A DNA stretch of 64,000 nucleotides, taken from Pseudorhodobacter wandonensis (GTDB taxonomy: Bacteria; Pseudomonadota; Alphaproteobacteria; Rhodobacterales; Rhodobacteraceae). Below, in pieces: positions 26,623-36,043 of the stretch. A program made the position numbers and the translations under genes. The notes beneath the pieces are model-generated. The model saw only the letters and a list, made by a program, of their open reading frames with translations, ran no database searches and was not told the origin of the DNA. Positions within the stretch are counted from its first letter, which is position 1, and every line of letters starts with the position of its first letter. The stretch covers positions 1 through 64,000 of the forward strand of contig NZ_LGHT01000031.1 in the NCBI RefSeq assembly GCF_001202035.1, written 5' to 3'.

Positions 26623-26648
26623 GGGCAGCGGTTGCTGCCCGCTTTTTT
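26623..26648 (+). terminator. metF terminator
   Basis: GGGCAGC pairs with GCTGCCC around a short loop, followed by GC and TTTTTT (26643-26648). The T run overlaps the stop codon of the convergent rhomboid gene. Confidence 0.85.
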
Positions 26649-27393
26649 ATTTGCGCCGGATGACGCGGGGAATACCTGATTTAACAGTGGGATAGCTGGT
26701 TTCGGGGTGCGGTGGGGCGCCATGTGTCTGGCGCCAAAATGCGGGCCCGCCAAGGCCAAGCCAAACCGGCGCCATCATCAACAGCCCCGCAATGAACCCG
26801 CCCGCATGCGCCCAATAGGCCACACCGTCGCCATCGCCGGCTGTGGAAAAACCGTTGAGCAGCTGCATCCCGAACCAGACCCCCAGCATCACCCAGGCGG
26901 GCAGCGGGAAAACGCGGAAAAAGATCACAAAAATGAACAAGATATCCACTTTGGCGCGGGGGAACAGCAAGAGATAGCCGCCCATCACCCCCGCAATCGC
27001 GCCCGAGGCCCCGATCATCGGCACGGGTGAATAGGGGGCGGCAAAAATCTGCAAGCCGGCTGCAGCCAAACCCGACAAAAGGTAAAAGCCAAGATAGCGG
27101 GCATGGCCCAAAATATCTTCGAGGTTGTCACCAAAGATATATAAAAACAGCATGTTACCGGCCAGATGCAGAAAGCCGCCATGCAGAAACATCGACGTTA
27201 AAACAGTGCCATAGCCGCCACCAGCCATGATGCGGCGCGGCACCAGCCCCCATTCTACATAGAACATCGCCAATCGCGGTTCGTTCGGAATGGTTACGTA
27301 ATAGCTGAGAAATACCCCGATATTCAGCAGGATAAGCGCATAGGTGACATAGGGCGTGCGCCCGGAGGGGTTATGATCGCGGATCGGAAACAT
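26647..27393 (-). CDS. Rhomboid-family intramembrane serine protease
   Basis: A 248-residue membrane protein with six or seven helices. The catalytic Ser is in GASGAIAG and the catalytic His in YWAHAGGF; the HLAGNMLFL helix with conserved His and Asn is also present. Family role: cleavage of membrane-spanning substrates within the bilayer. The C-terminal tail is short, polar and basic. Substrate unknown. It is convergent with metF and lies downstream of putA on the same strand after a 42-base gap. Confidence 0.9.
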   Translation of the reverse strand: MFPIRDHNPSGRTPYVTYALILLNIGVFLSYYVTIPNEPRLAMFYVEWGLVPRRIMAGGGYGTVLTSMFLHGGFLHLAGNMLFLYIFGDNLEDILGHARYLGFYLLSGLAAAGLQIFAAPYSPVPMIGASGAIAGVMGGYLLLFPRAKVDILFIFVIFFRVFPLPAWVMLGVWFGMQLLNGFSTAGDGDGVAYWAHAGGFIAGLLMMAPVWLGLGGPAFWRQTHGAPPHPETSYPTVKSGIPRVIRRK

Positions 27394-27435
27394 TCGGCCA
27401 AAGTTTCCGATCCGCGTTCAGGCGTCAAGCCTGTT

Positions 27436-30400
27436 TTACGACTCTCCCATTTCGGCCAACAGTTGCGCGTTCCCGCCCGAGGCGGTTGTATCCACACAAA
27501 CATGCCGTTCCAGCTGCACATGGGCCGCGTCGGGCATCCCGCCAATCAATGGCAAAATCGCGCCTGTGCGTGCTGCCAAAGCCTGCGCATAGGCGCGGCC
27601 CTGATCGGCACCGCCCCACCAGAGCGCGCCGGAAAAACGGCCTAGACGGGTCAACGCTTCGGGCGCAAGGCACGCGGCCTCAACCGCTTCGCCGCCCAAA
27701 GCCCGCACTGCCTCGGCTTGTGCGAGGGCCTGTTCGCGGCTTGGCCCAAGGCAGAGCAAGGGTGTTCGTGCATAGGCCGACAGGCGGTTACTTTCGCCGG
27801 TTGGTCCAGGCAAATCCTGAACATGGATCGCGCGGCGCGGCGTGGCCTCGGCCTTTAATGCTGTTTCTACGGTTGCCAGCGTGCATTCGCCAGATTGGCC
27901 GCCCAGAACGGGGGCCGCCACATGGGTGAACCGCGCGATATAATCCGGCCCGCCTGCCTTTGGGCCAGTGCCAGAAAGCCCTTCGCCGCCAAAGGGTTGG
28001 CTGCCAACAACTGCGCCGATCTGGTTGCGGTTTACATAGGTGTTGCCCACGCAAATCTGTGCGACAACCCGTTCCACCCGGTCATCAATGCGGCTGTGCA
28101 GGCCAAAGGTCAGGCCGTATCCGGTTGCGTTTACATCCGCGATCACTTTGTTCAACCCGCCGGCCTTCCACGGCGCAATATGCAGCACGGGGCCGAATAT
28201 TTCGCGCGGCATATCGGCAATGCCCTTTACGGCAATCACTGTGGGCGCGATGAACGTGCCGCCTGCCGGTACTGTGCCTTCCTTAAGCACCCGCCCTTCG
28301 GCGCGCGCGGCGTCAATATAGGCGCGAATATCGGCCTGCGCCTCGGTATCAATCACCGGCCCGACATCGGTTGCCAGATCCCAAGGGTTGCCGGCCTCTA
28401 GATCATCCATCGCGCCGAATAACATTTCCTTAACGGTATCCGAGATATCATCTTGCAGATACAAACAGCGCAGCGCGGAACAGCGTTGCCCGGCCGATTG
28501 GAAACTGGATGCCAAGACATCGCGCACCGCTTGCTCGGGCAGGGCCGTGCTATCGACAACCATCGCGTTCAAGCCCCCCGTTTCTGCGATAAGCGGTGCG
28601 GTTGGGTCCATGTGATCGGCCATGTTGCGGCGAATACGCTGGGCTGTCTCGGTCGAGCCGGTAAAGCAGACACCGTTTACCCGCGCATCGCCGGTGATTG
28701 CGGCGCCAACGACTGCGCCTTCACCCGGCAGCAGTTGCAAGGCCGTTACTGGCACACCGGCTTTGTGCAGCAATTCCACCGCCAACGCGGCGATCAGGCC
28801 TGTTTGCTCGGCCGGTTTGGCCAAAACCGCATTCCCCGCCGCCAAAGCCGCAGCAATCTGGCCCGAGAAAATCGCCAAGGGAAAGTTCCACGGGCTGATG
28901 CAAGCAAACACGCCGCGCGCAGGTGTGGTCAGTGTCGCACCCTGATCGGCATAATAGCGCAAGAAATCAACAGCTTCGCGCAATTCGCCAACGGCGTCGA
29001 GCAGGGTCTTGCCTGCTTCGCGTGCCAAAAGCGCAAAAATCCGGCCAAATTCGGCCTCGTATAGATTGGCGGCGCGGCGCAGCACCTGCGCCCGTTGTGC
29101 CGGCGCTGCATCCCAAGGGCGCGCAGCTGTCAGAGCTGTTTCCACATCAGGGGCGGAGGCGGGCAGCACATGCCCGACGGTCGCGCCGGTCGCCGGGTTC
29201 TGCACTGCCCAACGTTTGCCACCTGCGACCGACCCTGCGAGCATTGGTCGCGCGTCAAACAAAAGATCGGCAAAGGGTGCGCGTGCCGACTCAATCGCGG
29301 TCAGATCGCGGCTGTCGGTCAAATCCCAGCCTTGCGAATTGTCACGCGCCCCGAACAGCCGTGGCCCTGTCCGCAAAACCGGGCTTTCGACCGGCGTCAT
29401 TGCCTCCATCGCGTCCATCGGGCAGGCGGCAACCTCTTGGGGTGGGACAGCTTCATCGACAATCTGGTTCACAAAGCTGCTGTTCGCGCCGTTTTCCAAC
29501 AAGCGCCGCACCAAATAGGCCAGCAAATCGCGATGCGCGCCCACGGGGGCATAGATCCGGCAACGCGTGCCTTTTTCTTCCAGAACAATATCATGCAGGC
29601 GCTCGCCCATGCCATGCAGGCGCTGGAATTCAAAGGCGCGCTTGTCGGTTGCCATATCCAGAACAGCTGCCACGGTATGCGCGTTATGCGTGGCGAATTG
29701 CGGGTAAATCCGGTCGGTCATGCCCAACAGCTTTTTCGCATTGGCCATATAGGACACGTCTGTTGCCTGTTTGCGGGTAAAAACGGGGAAGCTTTCAAGC
29801 CCCATCACCTGCGCGCGTTTTACCTCGGCATCCCAATAGGCGCCTTTGACCAGACGCACCATGATCTTGCGGTCCAAGCGGTCGGCCAGCCCGTACAGCC
29901 AGTCAATCACAGCGCCCGCACGGCGACCGTAGGCCTGCACGACCACGCCGAAACCATCCCAGCCTTTCAAGGCCTTGTCGGATAGAACTGCCTCGATCAC
30001 CTGCAAGGACAGCGCCAAACGATCGGCCTCTTCGGCGTCGATGTTAAAGCCCAAACCTGCCGCCTTGGCCAAACCCGCAAGGGCACGGACACGCGGCACC
30101 AGCTCTTCCATGACGCGCTCGCGCTTGGCCACCTCATAGCGGGGATGCAGCGCCGAGAGTTTTACCGAAATGCCCGGATTTTCGCGGATGTCTTTGGACT
30201 TGGCCGCCTTGGCGATTGCCGTGATCGCGGCTGTATAGGCCAGATGATAGCGCCGCGCGTCATGTTCGGTGCGGGCTGCCTCGCCCAGCATATCGTAGGA
30301 ATAGGTAAAGCCTTTGGCCTCAAGCTCGCGCGCACGTTTCATTGCGGCGTCGATCGTTTCGCCCAGAACGAACTGCTTGCCCATTTCTTTCATAGCACGC

Positions 30401-30885
30401 GAAACGGCTGTGCGAATGACGGGTTCGCCCAGCCGTTTTACGGCGCCGCGCAGGCTGGCCACCACGCTTGGCTTGCGGTCATCCAGTACGCGGCCGGTGA
30501 GCATGAGTGCCCAGGTCGAGGCGTTGACGAGCGAGGAGGCCGAATGCCCCAAGTGCTTGCCCCAGTTGCTTGGCGCGATCTTGTCTTCGATCAGCGCATC
30601 CATCGTGTCGGCATCCGGCACCCGCAACAGCGCCTCGGCCAGACACATCAGCGCGATGCCTTCGTCGGTGGACAGGCCGTATTCGGCAAGGAATACCTCC
30701 ATCAAACCGGGTTTGGCGCTGGCGCGAATGGCGCGGACCAGATCGGCGCCCGAGGCGGCAATACGGGCGCGGTCTTTGGCGCTTAGCCCCGCCTCGGCAA
30801 TCAGCGCGCGGACCAGATCGGCCTCGGGCCGCAATGCGTCACGGTCAACAATATTCCAGGCAGTTTCGAGGGAATCACGGGGCAT
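27436..30885 (-). CDS. putA: Bifunctional proline dehydrogenase / glutamate-semialdehyde dehydrogenase PutA
   Basis: A 1149-residue enzyme that oxidises proline to glutamate in two steps. The FAD proline dehydrogenase barrel occupies roughly residues 150-480 (with RRLLENGANSSFVNQI near its end). The aldehyde dehydrogenase domain follows, with IAETGG and the catalytic Cys in SAGQRCSALR. There is no ribbon-helix-helix domain at the N terminus, so unlike E. coli PutA it cannot act as its own repressor; the divergent Lrp-type gene fills that role. The start ATG 30885 has AGGAG 9 bases upstream; an upstream TTG is too close to it. Confidence 0.95.
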   Translation of the reverse strand: MPRDSLETAWNIVDRDALRPEADLVRALIAEAGLSAKDRARIAASGADLVRAIRASAKPGLMEVFLAEYGLSTDEGIALMCLAEALLRVPDADTMDALIEDKIAPSNWGKHLGHSASSLVNASTWALMLTGRVLDDRKPSVVASLRGAVKRLGEPVIRTAVSRAMKEMGKQFVLGETIDAAMKRARELEAKGFTYSYDMLGEAARTEHDARRYHLAYTAAITAIAKAAKSKDIRENPGISVKLSALHPRYEVAKRERVMEELVPRVRALAGLAKAAGLGFNIDAEEADRLALSLQVIEAVLSDKALKGWDGFGVVVQAYGRRAGAVIDWLYGLADRLDRKIMVRLVKGAYWDAEVKRAQVMGLESFPVFTRKQATDVSYMANAKKLLGMTDRIYPQFATHNAHTVAAVLDMATDKRAFEFQRLHGMGERLHDIVLEEKGTRCRIYAPVGAHRDLLAYLVRRLLENGANSSFVNQIVDEAVPPQEVAACPMDAMEAMTPVESPVLRTGPRLFGARDNSQGWDLTDSRDLTAIESARAPFADLLFDARPMLAGSVAGGKRWAVQNPATGATVGHVLPASAPDVETALTAARPWDAAPAQRAQVLRRAANLYEAEFGRIFALLAREAGKTLLDAVGELREAVDFLRYYADQGATLTTPARGVFACISPWNFPLAIFSGQIAAALAAGNAVLAKPAEQTGLIAALAVELLHKAGVPVTALQLLPGEGAVVGAAITGDARVNGVCFTGSTETAQRIRRNMADHMDPTAPLIAETGGLNAMVVDSTALPEQAVRDVLASSFQSAGQRCSALRCLYLQDDISDTVKEMLFGAMDDLEAGNPWDLATDVGPVIDTEAQADIRAYIDAARAEGRVLKEGTVPAGGTFIAPTVIAVKGIADMPREIFGPVLHIAPWKAGGLNKVIADVNATGYGLTFGLHSRIDDRVERVVAQICVGNTYVNRNQIGAVVGSQPFGGEGLSGTGPKAGGPDYIARFTHVAAPVLGGQSGECTLATVETALKAEATPRRAIHVQDLPGPTGESNRLSAYARTPLLCLGPSREQALAQAEAVRALGGEAVEAACLAPEALTRLGRFSGALWWGGADQGRAYAQALAARTGAILPLIGGMPDAAHVQLERHVCVDTTASGGNAQLLAEMGES

Positions 30886-30989
30886 GGGCAAGCTCTCCTA
30901 TTTCAAATATCATAGGCGTGAATCAAAAGCCTTTCGTCCCGAATTACGGGGAACGGCGGGCGTTTTGGCTGTTTGTAAGGGGATTTTCG

Positions 30990-31454
30990 ATGTCATCAGA
31001 GCCGTTTGACCTTGATCGGTTTGATCTGGCAATTTTGCGGGTGCTTGCGGCCGAGGGGCGGATCAGCGCGACCGAACTTGCGCGCCGTATCGGGTTGTCA
31101 AAATCGCCGACCCAAGCGCGGATGAAACGGCTGGAGGAAAGCGGTGTTATCACGGCGTATCGCGCGCAACTGGACCCGATCAAGATGGGCCAAGCCCATG
31201 TGGCCTTTGTCGAAGTGCGGCTGTCGGACACGCGCGAGGCGGCGCTGCAGGCGTTCAACAAGGCCGTGCTGGCGATTCCCGAGGTCGAGCAATGCCATAT
31301 GATGGCCAGTCGGTTCGATTATATGCTGAAGGTACGGACGGGGGACATTCAGGAATATCGCCGCGTGCTGGGCGAGCGGATTTCATCCTTGCCGCATGTT
31401 TCATCGACCTCGACCCATGTTGCGATGGAGGCGGTGAAAGAGGCGGGGGTATAA
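30990..31454 (+). CDS. putR: Lrp/AsnC-type regulator PutR
   Basis: A 154-residue Lrp-family protein: N-terminal helix-turn-helix (ATELARRIGLSKSPTQARMKRL) and C-terminal RAM domain (HVAFVEVRL...MMASRFDYMLKV). It is divergent from putA over about 100 bases, the arrangement of Agrobacterium and Rhodobacter putR, where it activates putA when proline is present. Start ATG 30990 follows AAGGGG. Confidence 0.88.
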   Translation: MSSEPFDLDRFDLAILRVLAAEGRISATELARRIGLSKSPTQARMKRLEESGVITAYRAQLDPIKMGQAHVAFVEVRLSDTREAALQAFNKAVLAIPEVEQCHMMASRFDYMLKVRTGDIQEYRRVLGERISSLPHVSSTSTHVAMEAVKEAGV

Positions 31455-31461
31455 GCGGGGA

Positions 31462-32550
31462 TCAGGCCTCGATTAGCAAAGCCGAGCCTATGCCGCCGGC
31501 CGCGGCTATGGCGGCGAGGCCGTGCCCGCGTTCGATATCGGCAAACAGCCGTGCGATCAAAACCGCCCCCGAGGCCCCGACCGGATGCCCCCGTGCCAAG
31601 GCCCCACCACCGATATTCACGGTCGCAGGGTCCAGCCCCGCGCCCTGAATGCAGGCGATGGCTTGCACGGCATAGGCCTCCATAATCTCGCATTGGTCGG
31701 GGATCAGGCGGGGCATCATGCGGGGGGAAAGAACCCGCGCAATCGCCCCTAAAGGGGCAAGCCCGGGTTCTTGGGGGTTGGCACCAAGGGTTGCGCCGGC
31801 CTTGATATGCAGCGCGCGACGGGCCTGTTTGGCGATGCGTTCGGACACGACGAGGCAAAACGCGGCGCCATCGGCAGAAACTGCTGCATTGGCCGCTGTG
31901 ATCGTACCTGCAATCACTTTGGCCCGTGCAGCCAATGCAGGCGTCATCGCGCGGGTAAAGCCATCGCGTTGAAGGCCCGTTATGGGCACAATTTCGGGCT
32001 GCTGTGAGGCCATCGCCCGCGCATGCGAGGCCACGGCATAGGCATCTTGGGTAGCCCGCGAAATGCCAAGCCGCTGTGCCAGATCCGCTGCCGCGACATG
32101 CATCATTGGGTCACGGTTCGGCCAAGGCGTAAAGGGCGGAGCGTCATAGGCAACCGGCGGCCCGCCATCGGGGTCGGTTCGCAACCGCAGGGGGCGGCGC
32201 GAATAGCTTTCGGCCCCGCCTGCCAGCACCACATGGGCCGCGCCCGCATTCACCAAGGCGCCCGCCAGAATGACCGCATCCAGACCGCCCGCGCATTGCC
32301 GGTCGATGCTGAGCCCGGCCACGCGTTCTGGCAATCCGGCGGCCAGAGCGGCCACGCGGGCAGGGTTGCCACCGGCGCCCAAAGCGTTGGAGAGGATTAC
32401 TTCATCCACCTGATCGGGCGCAATTCCGGCATCGCGCAAACATGCCTGCATCACCGACACGGCCAAGTCATGCGGCAAAAGCCGTGCAAAGGCCCCGCCT
32501 GCAGGCATAACAGCACTGCGCCTTGCGGCGATGATGAATGCGCGGCTCAT
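31462..32550 (-). CDS. Thiolase-like protein lacking the second catalytic cysteine
   Basis: A 362-residue member of the thiolase family, somewhat shorter than the usual 390. The acyl-accepting Cys is present in DRQCAGGLDA and the His in LARGHPVGASGA. The C-terminal motif that normally reads LCIGGGxG is IAAAGGIG here, so the second catalytic Cys is Ala. It may therefore not carry out normal Claisen condensation or thiolysis. Its start overlaps the stop of the ligase-like gene as ATGA, so the two are co-translated. Compare Bacillus yhfS, a thiolase-like gene grouped with a CoA ligase and a BioY gene. Reaction unknown. Confidence 0.82.
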   Translation of the reverse strand: MSRAFIIAARRSAVMPAGGAFARLLPHDLAVSVMQACLRDAGIAPDQVDEVILSNALGAGGNPARVAALAAGLPERVAGLSIDRQCAGGLDAVILAGALVNAGAAHVVLAGGAESYSRRPLRLRTDPDGGPPVAYDAPPFTPWPNRDPMMHVAAADLAQRLGISRATQDAYAVASHARAMASQQPEIVPITGLQRDGFTRAMTPALAARAKVIAGTITAANAAVSADGAAFCLVVSERIAKQARRALHIKAGATLGANPQEPGLAPLGAIARVLSPRMMPRLIPDQCEIMEAYAVQAIACIQGAGLDPATVNIGGGALARGHPVGASGAVLIARLFADIERGHGLAAIAAAGGIGSALLIEA

Positions 32551-33728
32551 GTTGCGGCCAAGGAAATCAGATCGGTCTTGCCCGAGGCCAAAACCGGCCA
32601 ATCGCTGCGCCACCGCAGGCGCTTGGGCGCGACCAATGCGCCAAACCGCGCCCGCAATGCCGCCAGAACTTGTGCCTCATCTGCCGTGCCCATCAGCACA
32701 GCCTCTAGCACATTACCCCGCAAACCATCAGCTATTGGCAAAACCGCCGCCCGCGTCACGCCGGGAAAGGCCAATAAAAACAGCTCTATCGCCTCGGGAT
32801 AGGCGTTTTGCCCAGCCACCGTCACCATCCGGTCAATGCGGCCCAACAGCACCAACTGCCCGTCGTCAATCCTGCCAACCTCACCCAGCGCCAGCCAGCC
32901 GTCCTGCCACGCGGCCACGCCGGTATCCGCGCCGGCGTAACCCTGAAACAGATATGGGCTGCGCACCCAGACCCGGCCCTCGGGCGCGGTGCCGCCGGGC
33001 GCACCGATGCCAATCTCTACGCCCGGATAGGCCCTGCCAACGGCATGATCTGGCGTCGTGGCATCTGCCATAGTGACAAAACTCGCCTCTGCCGCGCCGT
33101 AAAATTCGCGTATCTTGGCCGTGGGGCACATATGTGCAAGGGCCGCCCGCAGGCCTGCATCGAGCTTGGCGCCGCCCACCAACACATAGCGCACAGCGGG
33201 CAGAACCGCGCCGCCAGTCTCAATCAACAATTGCAATTGCGGGGGCGAGGCCCAGATTACCCCGACCGCACGCGCAAGCAATGCAGCGCGTTGCCGGTCG
33301 GGGCGGATACCGTCGAGGATATGCAGTTCGGCCCCAAGGCTTATCGCCTCGACCGCTCCGTAAAGTGCCAAAGAATGAGTAAGCCGCCCCAGCACCGCCA
33401 CCCGTTGCCCTGGCCCAATGCCAAACGCTGCTGCATTCACCGCAAAGCTGCGCCGCCACGAGGCAAAATCACGTGCGATCCGCCGGGGTGTGCCGGTGCT
33501 GCCGGATGTCAGGGTTTCAAAGCCTGCCAGCGGGGCAGGGGCACCTTCGGCACCAATCCGAAACGGCCCACCGGAAAACGCCTGTCCTAGCGCCAATGCG
33601 ACCGGCCTATCGGCACAGACGCCGGATTTTGCAATGGAGCTGCCCCCAGAAACGGCAAAAGGGCGCGGCATTGCCACACCCTTTCCGTCATAAACCTGCG
33701 CCTCTGGATGCCAATGAAACCCGTCCAT
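32547..33728 (-). CDS. Short AMP-forming acyl-CoA ligase-like protein
   Basis: About 393 residues of the ANL (AMP-binding) superfamily. Motifs in order: the ATP loop LTSGSTGTPRR, YGAAEASFV, the hinge LGRIDRMVTVAGQNAYP, and the catalytic Lys in LASGKTDLI near the C terminus. The usual N-terminal 100-150 residues are missing, so it is a compact form. The start is uncertain: ATG 33728 has GGGG upstream, while ATG 33740 has none. It probably activates a carboxylic acid with ATP and CoA for the overlapping thiolase-like protein; the acid is unknown. Compare Bacillus YhfT, beside BioY. Confidence 0.8.
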   Translation of the reverse strand: MDGFHWHPEAQVYDGKGVAMPRPFAVSGGSSIAKSGVCADRPVALALGQAFSGGPFRIGAEGAPAPLAGFETLTSGSTGTPRRIARDFASWRRSFAVNAAAFGIGPGQRVAVLGRLTHSLALYGAVEAISLGAELHILDGIRPDRQRAALLARAVGVIWASPPQLQLLIETGGAVLPAVRYVLVGGAKLDAGLRAALAHMCPTAKIREFYGAAEASFVTMADATTPDHAVGRAYPGVEIGIGAPGGTAPEGRVWVRSPYLFQGYAGADTGVAAWQDGWLALGEVGRIDDGQLVLLGRIDRMVTVAGQNAYPEAIELFLLAFPGVTRAAVLPIADGLRGNVLEAVLMGTADEAQVLAALRARFGALVAPKRLRWRSDWPVLASGKTDLISLAAT

Positions 33729-33801
33729 CTGCCACCCCATCAGACCGAGGCAATTTCATCTTGGCCCAAATACCTGAACCTGAAATTTGCCAAGCCGCGC
33801 A

Positions 33802-34590
33802 TCACTCGCCGCGTACAACCTTGCGAAAGCCCTCGAACAAAGGCTCGTTGCAGGCCACGATCGACCCTTTCACCAAAGGGTCGTCGCCTTCGCGAATCGC
33901 CGAAACCATACCGCCGGCTTCGCGTACCATCACGATGCCCGCTGCAATATCCCAAGGCTGCACGCCGCGCGCCCAATAGCCGTCAAACCGGCCCGCGGCC
34001 ACATAGGCCATGTTCAGCGCGGCCGAGCCCCAGCTGCGCACCCCAGCGGTTACAGGCGAAATACGTGCCAAATCCTGCAGGGTCGCAGGCAATGTGCCTT
34101 TGCCGCCAAATGGTATTGCGGTGGCGAAGATGCTCTCGATCATGCTGCGCCGGCCCGAAACCCGCAGACGGCTTTCGTTCATCCAGGCGCCGCCGCCTTT
34201 TTCAGCCCAAAACATCTCGTCTTTGGCTGCGTCAAAGATGACGCCGGCAATAATATCGCCTTTATGCTCCAAAGCGATTGAAATCGCCCAGTGCGGCAGG
34301 CCGTGTAAAAAGTTGGTTGTGCCGTCCAGCGGGTCGACAATCCAACGCCGCGTCGGGTCGGCGCCATCGGTTTCCTTGCTTTCCTCGCCCAGAAATCCAT
34401 AGGTCGGACGCCCACCCAACAGTTCTTCGCGCAGCATCTTTTCTGCCTCGCGGTCGGCACGGGTTACAAAGTCACCTGGGCCTTTGCTTGACACCTGAAG
34501 GTTTTCCACCTCGCGGAAATCCTTGACCAAAGCCCGTCCCACTTTGCGGGCGGCTTTCTTCATCAGGTTTAGGTTCGCGCTGCCTTGCAT
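33802..34590 (-). CDS. Inositol monophosphatase-family protein (SuhB-like)
   Basis: A 262-residue Mg2+-dependent phosphatase. The metal site is GEES (with E of FLGEESK) and the DPLDGTTNF motif; WDIAAG near the C terminus is the third. Family members act on myo-inositol 1-phosphate or 3'-phosphoadenosine compounds, and SuhB also assists rRNA transcription; sequence alone does not decide. The start ATG 34590 has GGAG upstream and lines up with the family; an upstream extension lacks support. Confidence 0.88.
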   Translation of the reverse strand: MQGSANLNLMKKAARKVGRALVKDFREVENLQVSSKGPGDFVTRADREAEKMLREELLGGRPTYGFLGEESKETDGADPTRRWIVDPLDGTTNFLHGLPHWAISIALEHKGDIIAGVIFDAAKDEMFWAEKGGGAWMNESRLRVSGRRSMIESIFATAIPFGGKGTLPATLQDLARISPVTAGVRSWGSAALNMAYVAAGRFDGYWARGVQPWDIAAGIVMVREAGGMVSAIREGDDPLVKGSIVACNEPLFEGFRKVVRGE

Positions 34591-34692
34591 TCCATCGGCT
34601 CCATTCGGGTAAGGCCAAAGCCTATACGCAAGGCCCGCGCCAATGCCAAGGGCAGAAGCCAAGGCTGTTCACTTTTCCAGCCGTTTCCCACG

Positions 34693-35289
34693 TCAAACCG
34701 GGTTTTGGGCGATCAAATCTATCAGCGCCGCAGGCCCGCTATGCCCCGGCCCCTCATTCAGCGGGGCTTCATAGCTTGCCAGCCGCTCAATGTGGAAGTC
34801 GTGGAAGGCGTCGGCCAGCATCGCCTCGCTGTAAAGGTTTTCCAGCACTTTCGGCCCGCCCGAGCTGAATTGCATCTGCGCCTGCGCAAACCCGTGCAGC
34901 ATCACGCGGCCCCCCGGTTTTACTGTGCGCTTCATGCCGTCGAATATTTTGGTCCGAAAGGCAGGTTCGGCAAATTGGATAAACACGGCGACAACGAGAT
35001 CATAGGCGTCGTCTTGCCAAACCCAATTGCGCAAATCGGCCAGAATGAAACTTGGGCTTACACCGCGCTGTGCGGCCAGCGCACGCGCCTTGGCCAGCCC
35101 TGTCTCGGCCGAATCCATGGCCGTGACCTGCAGCCCTTTTTGCGCCAAATAGACCGAATTACGCCCTTCGCCATCGGCTATCACCAGCGCCTTATGGCCG
35201 GCTTGCAAAGTCCCTTGCTGGTCGGCCAAGAATTGCGCGGGTGCGGTGCCAAACAGGTAATCGGCGCGGTCGTAGCGTTGGTTCCACAT
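34693..35289 (-). CDS. SAM-dependent methyltransferase (class I)
   Basis: A 198-residue Rossmann methyltransferase. Motif I is ALVIADGEGRNSVYLA, followed by VTAMDSAETGL and the PGGRVMLHGF strand. It resembles the TehB/thiopurine-type small-molecule methyltransferases, but the substrate is not known. Start ATG 35289 has GGAG 8 bases upstream. It lies downstream of bioY on the same strand, but a terminator-like hairpin (35425-35468) separates them. Confidence 0.8.
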   Translation of the reverse strand: MWNQRYDRADYLFGTAPAQFLADQQGTLQAGHKALVIADGEGRNSVYLAQKGLQVTAMDSAETGLAKARALAAQRGVSPSFILADLRNWVWQDDAYDLVVAVFIQFAEPAFRTKIFDGMKRTVKPGGRVMLHGFAQAQMQFSSGGPKVLENLYSEAMLADAFHDFHIERLASYEAPLNEGPGHSGPAALIDLIAQNPV

Positions 35290-35424
35290 TGTCCCGCTCC
35301 AGTTTGTGTTTGGCATCTGGCCGGCCCTTCGTAAACCATTGTCTAATTTAAAAAATGCCCTGCCGGATGCATCGGTCGCCGCCATTATACGGTACAGGTG
35401 CTGTCCAATCAAAATCAGTCTAAA

Positions 35425-35468
35425 AACCGCGCACAAACAATCGGTTATCGGTTTGATCGTGCGCGGTT
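35425..35468 (-). terminator. Terminator after bioY
   Basis: Arms AACCGCGCAC (35425-35434) and GTGCGCGGTT (35459-35468) are perfectly complementary, with inner AAAC/GTTT pairing. On the minus strand the stem is followed by TTTTT (35426-35422). Confidence 0.7.
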
Positions 35469-35487
35469 CAGGTTGCAAAGGCGCGGA

Positions 35488-36030
35488 TTACGCGCGCGAC
35501 AACACGGCCTCGGGGCGCAGTTTTGCCAAGCCTTGGGTGATAAAGCCGGCCATCGCCGCCTTGATCAGATCGCCGGGGATATAGGCACCCACCAACAAGG
35601 ACGCCGCAGGCCAGCTTTTGCCAAGAACCAGCGCCATGCCGGTGATTCCAAACAGATAGAGCACCAGAACACCACCGACCAATGCGCCGGCAAAAGCCGC
35701 CAGACCGATTGCCGCGCGGGTTTTTTCAACCACCAAACCGGCAACAAATGCGGCCACCGGAAAGCCGATCACAAAGCCGACTGTCGGGCTTGAAAATACG
35801 CCCAAACCGCCACGCCCGCCGCTGAGCAGTGGTAAGCCGAGTGCCACCAGTCCGACGAACAAAAGCACCGCGAGGCCACCGCGCTTTGCCCCCAAAACCG
35901 TGCCGCACAGCATTACGCCCAAGCTTTGCGCCGTGATTGGCACCCCGCTGGCAAGGCTGATCTGCGGCACCAGCCCCAGAACGGCGATCAAGGCCGCAAA
36001 CAGTGCAATATAAGTTACATTCTTTTCCAT
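35488..36030 (-). CDS. bioY: Biotin transporter substrate-binding subunit BioY
   Basis: A 180-residue, six-helix S component of the ECF class. The family's ITAQSLGVMLCG segment and the GGRGGLGVF...GF loop, part of the biotin pocket, are visible. BioY binds biotin in the inner membrane and works with BioM and BioN. Start ATG 36030 has GAGGGG upstream. It follows bioN by 13 bases. Confidence 0.93.
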   Translation of the reverse strand: MEKNVTYIALFAALIAVLGLVPQISLASGVPITAQSLGVMLCGTVLGAKRGGLAVLLFVGLVALGLPLLSGGRGGLGVFSSPTVGFVIGFPVAAFVAGLVVEKTRAAIGLAAFAGALVGGVLVLYLFGITGMALVLGKSWPAASLLVGAYIPGDLIKAAMAGFITQGLAKLRPEAVLSRA

Positions 36031-36043
36031 CAACGTTGTCCCC

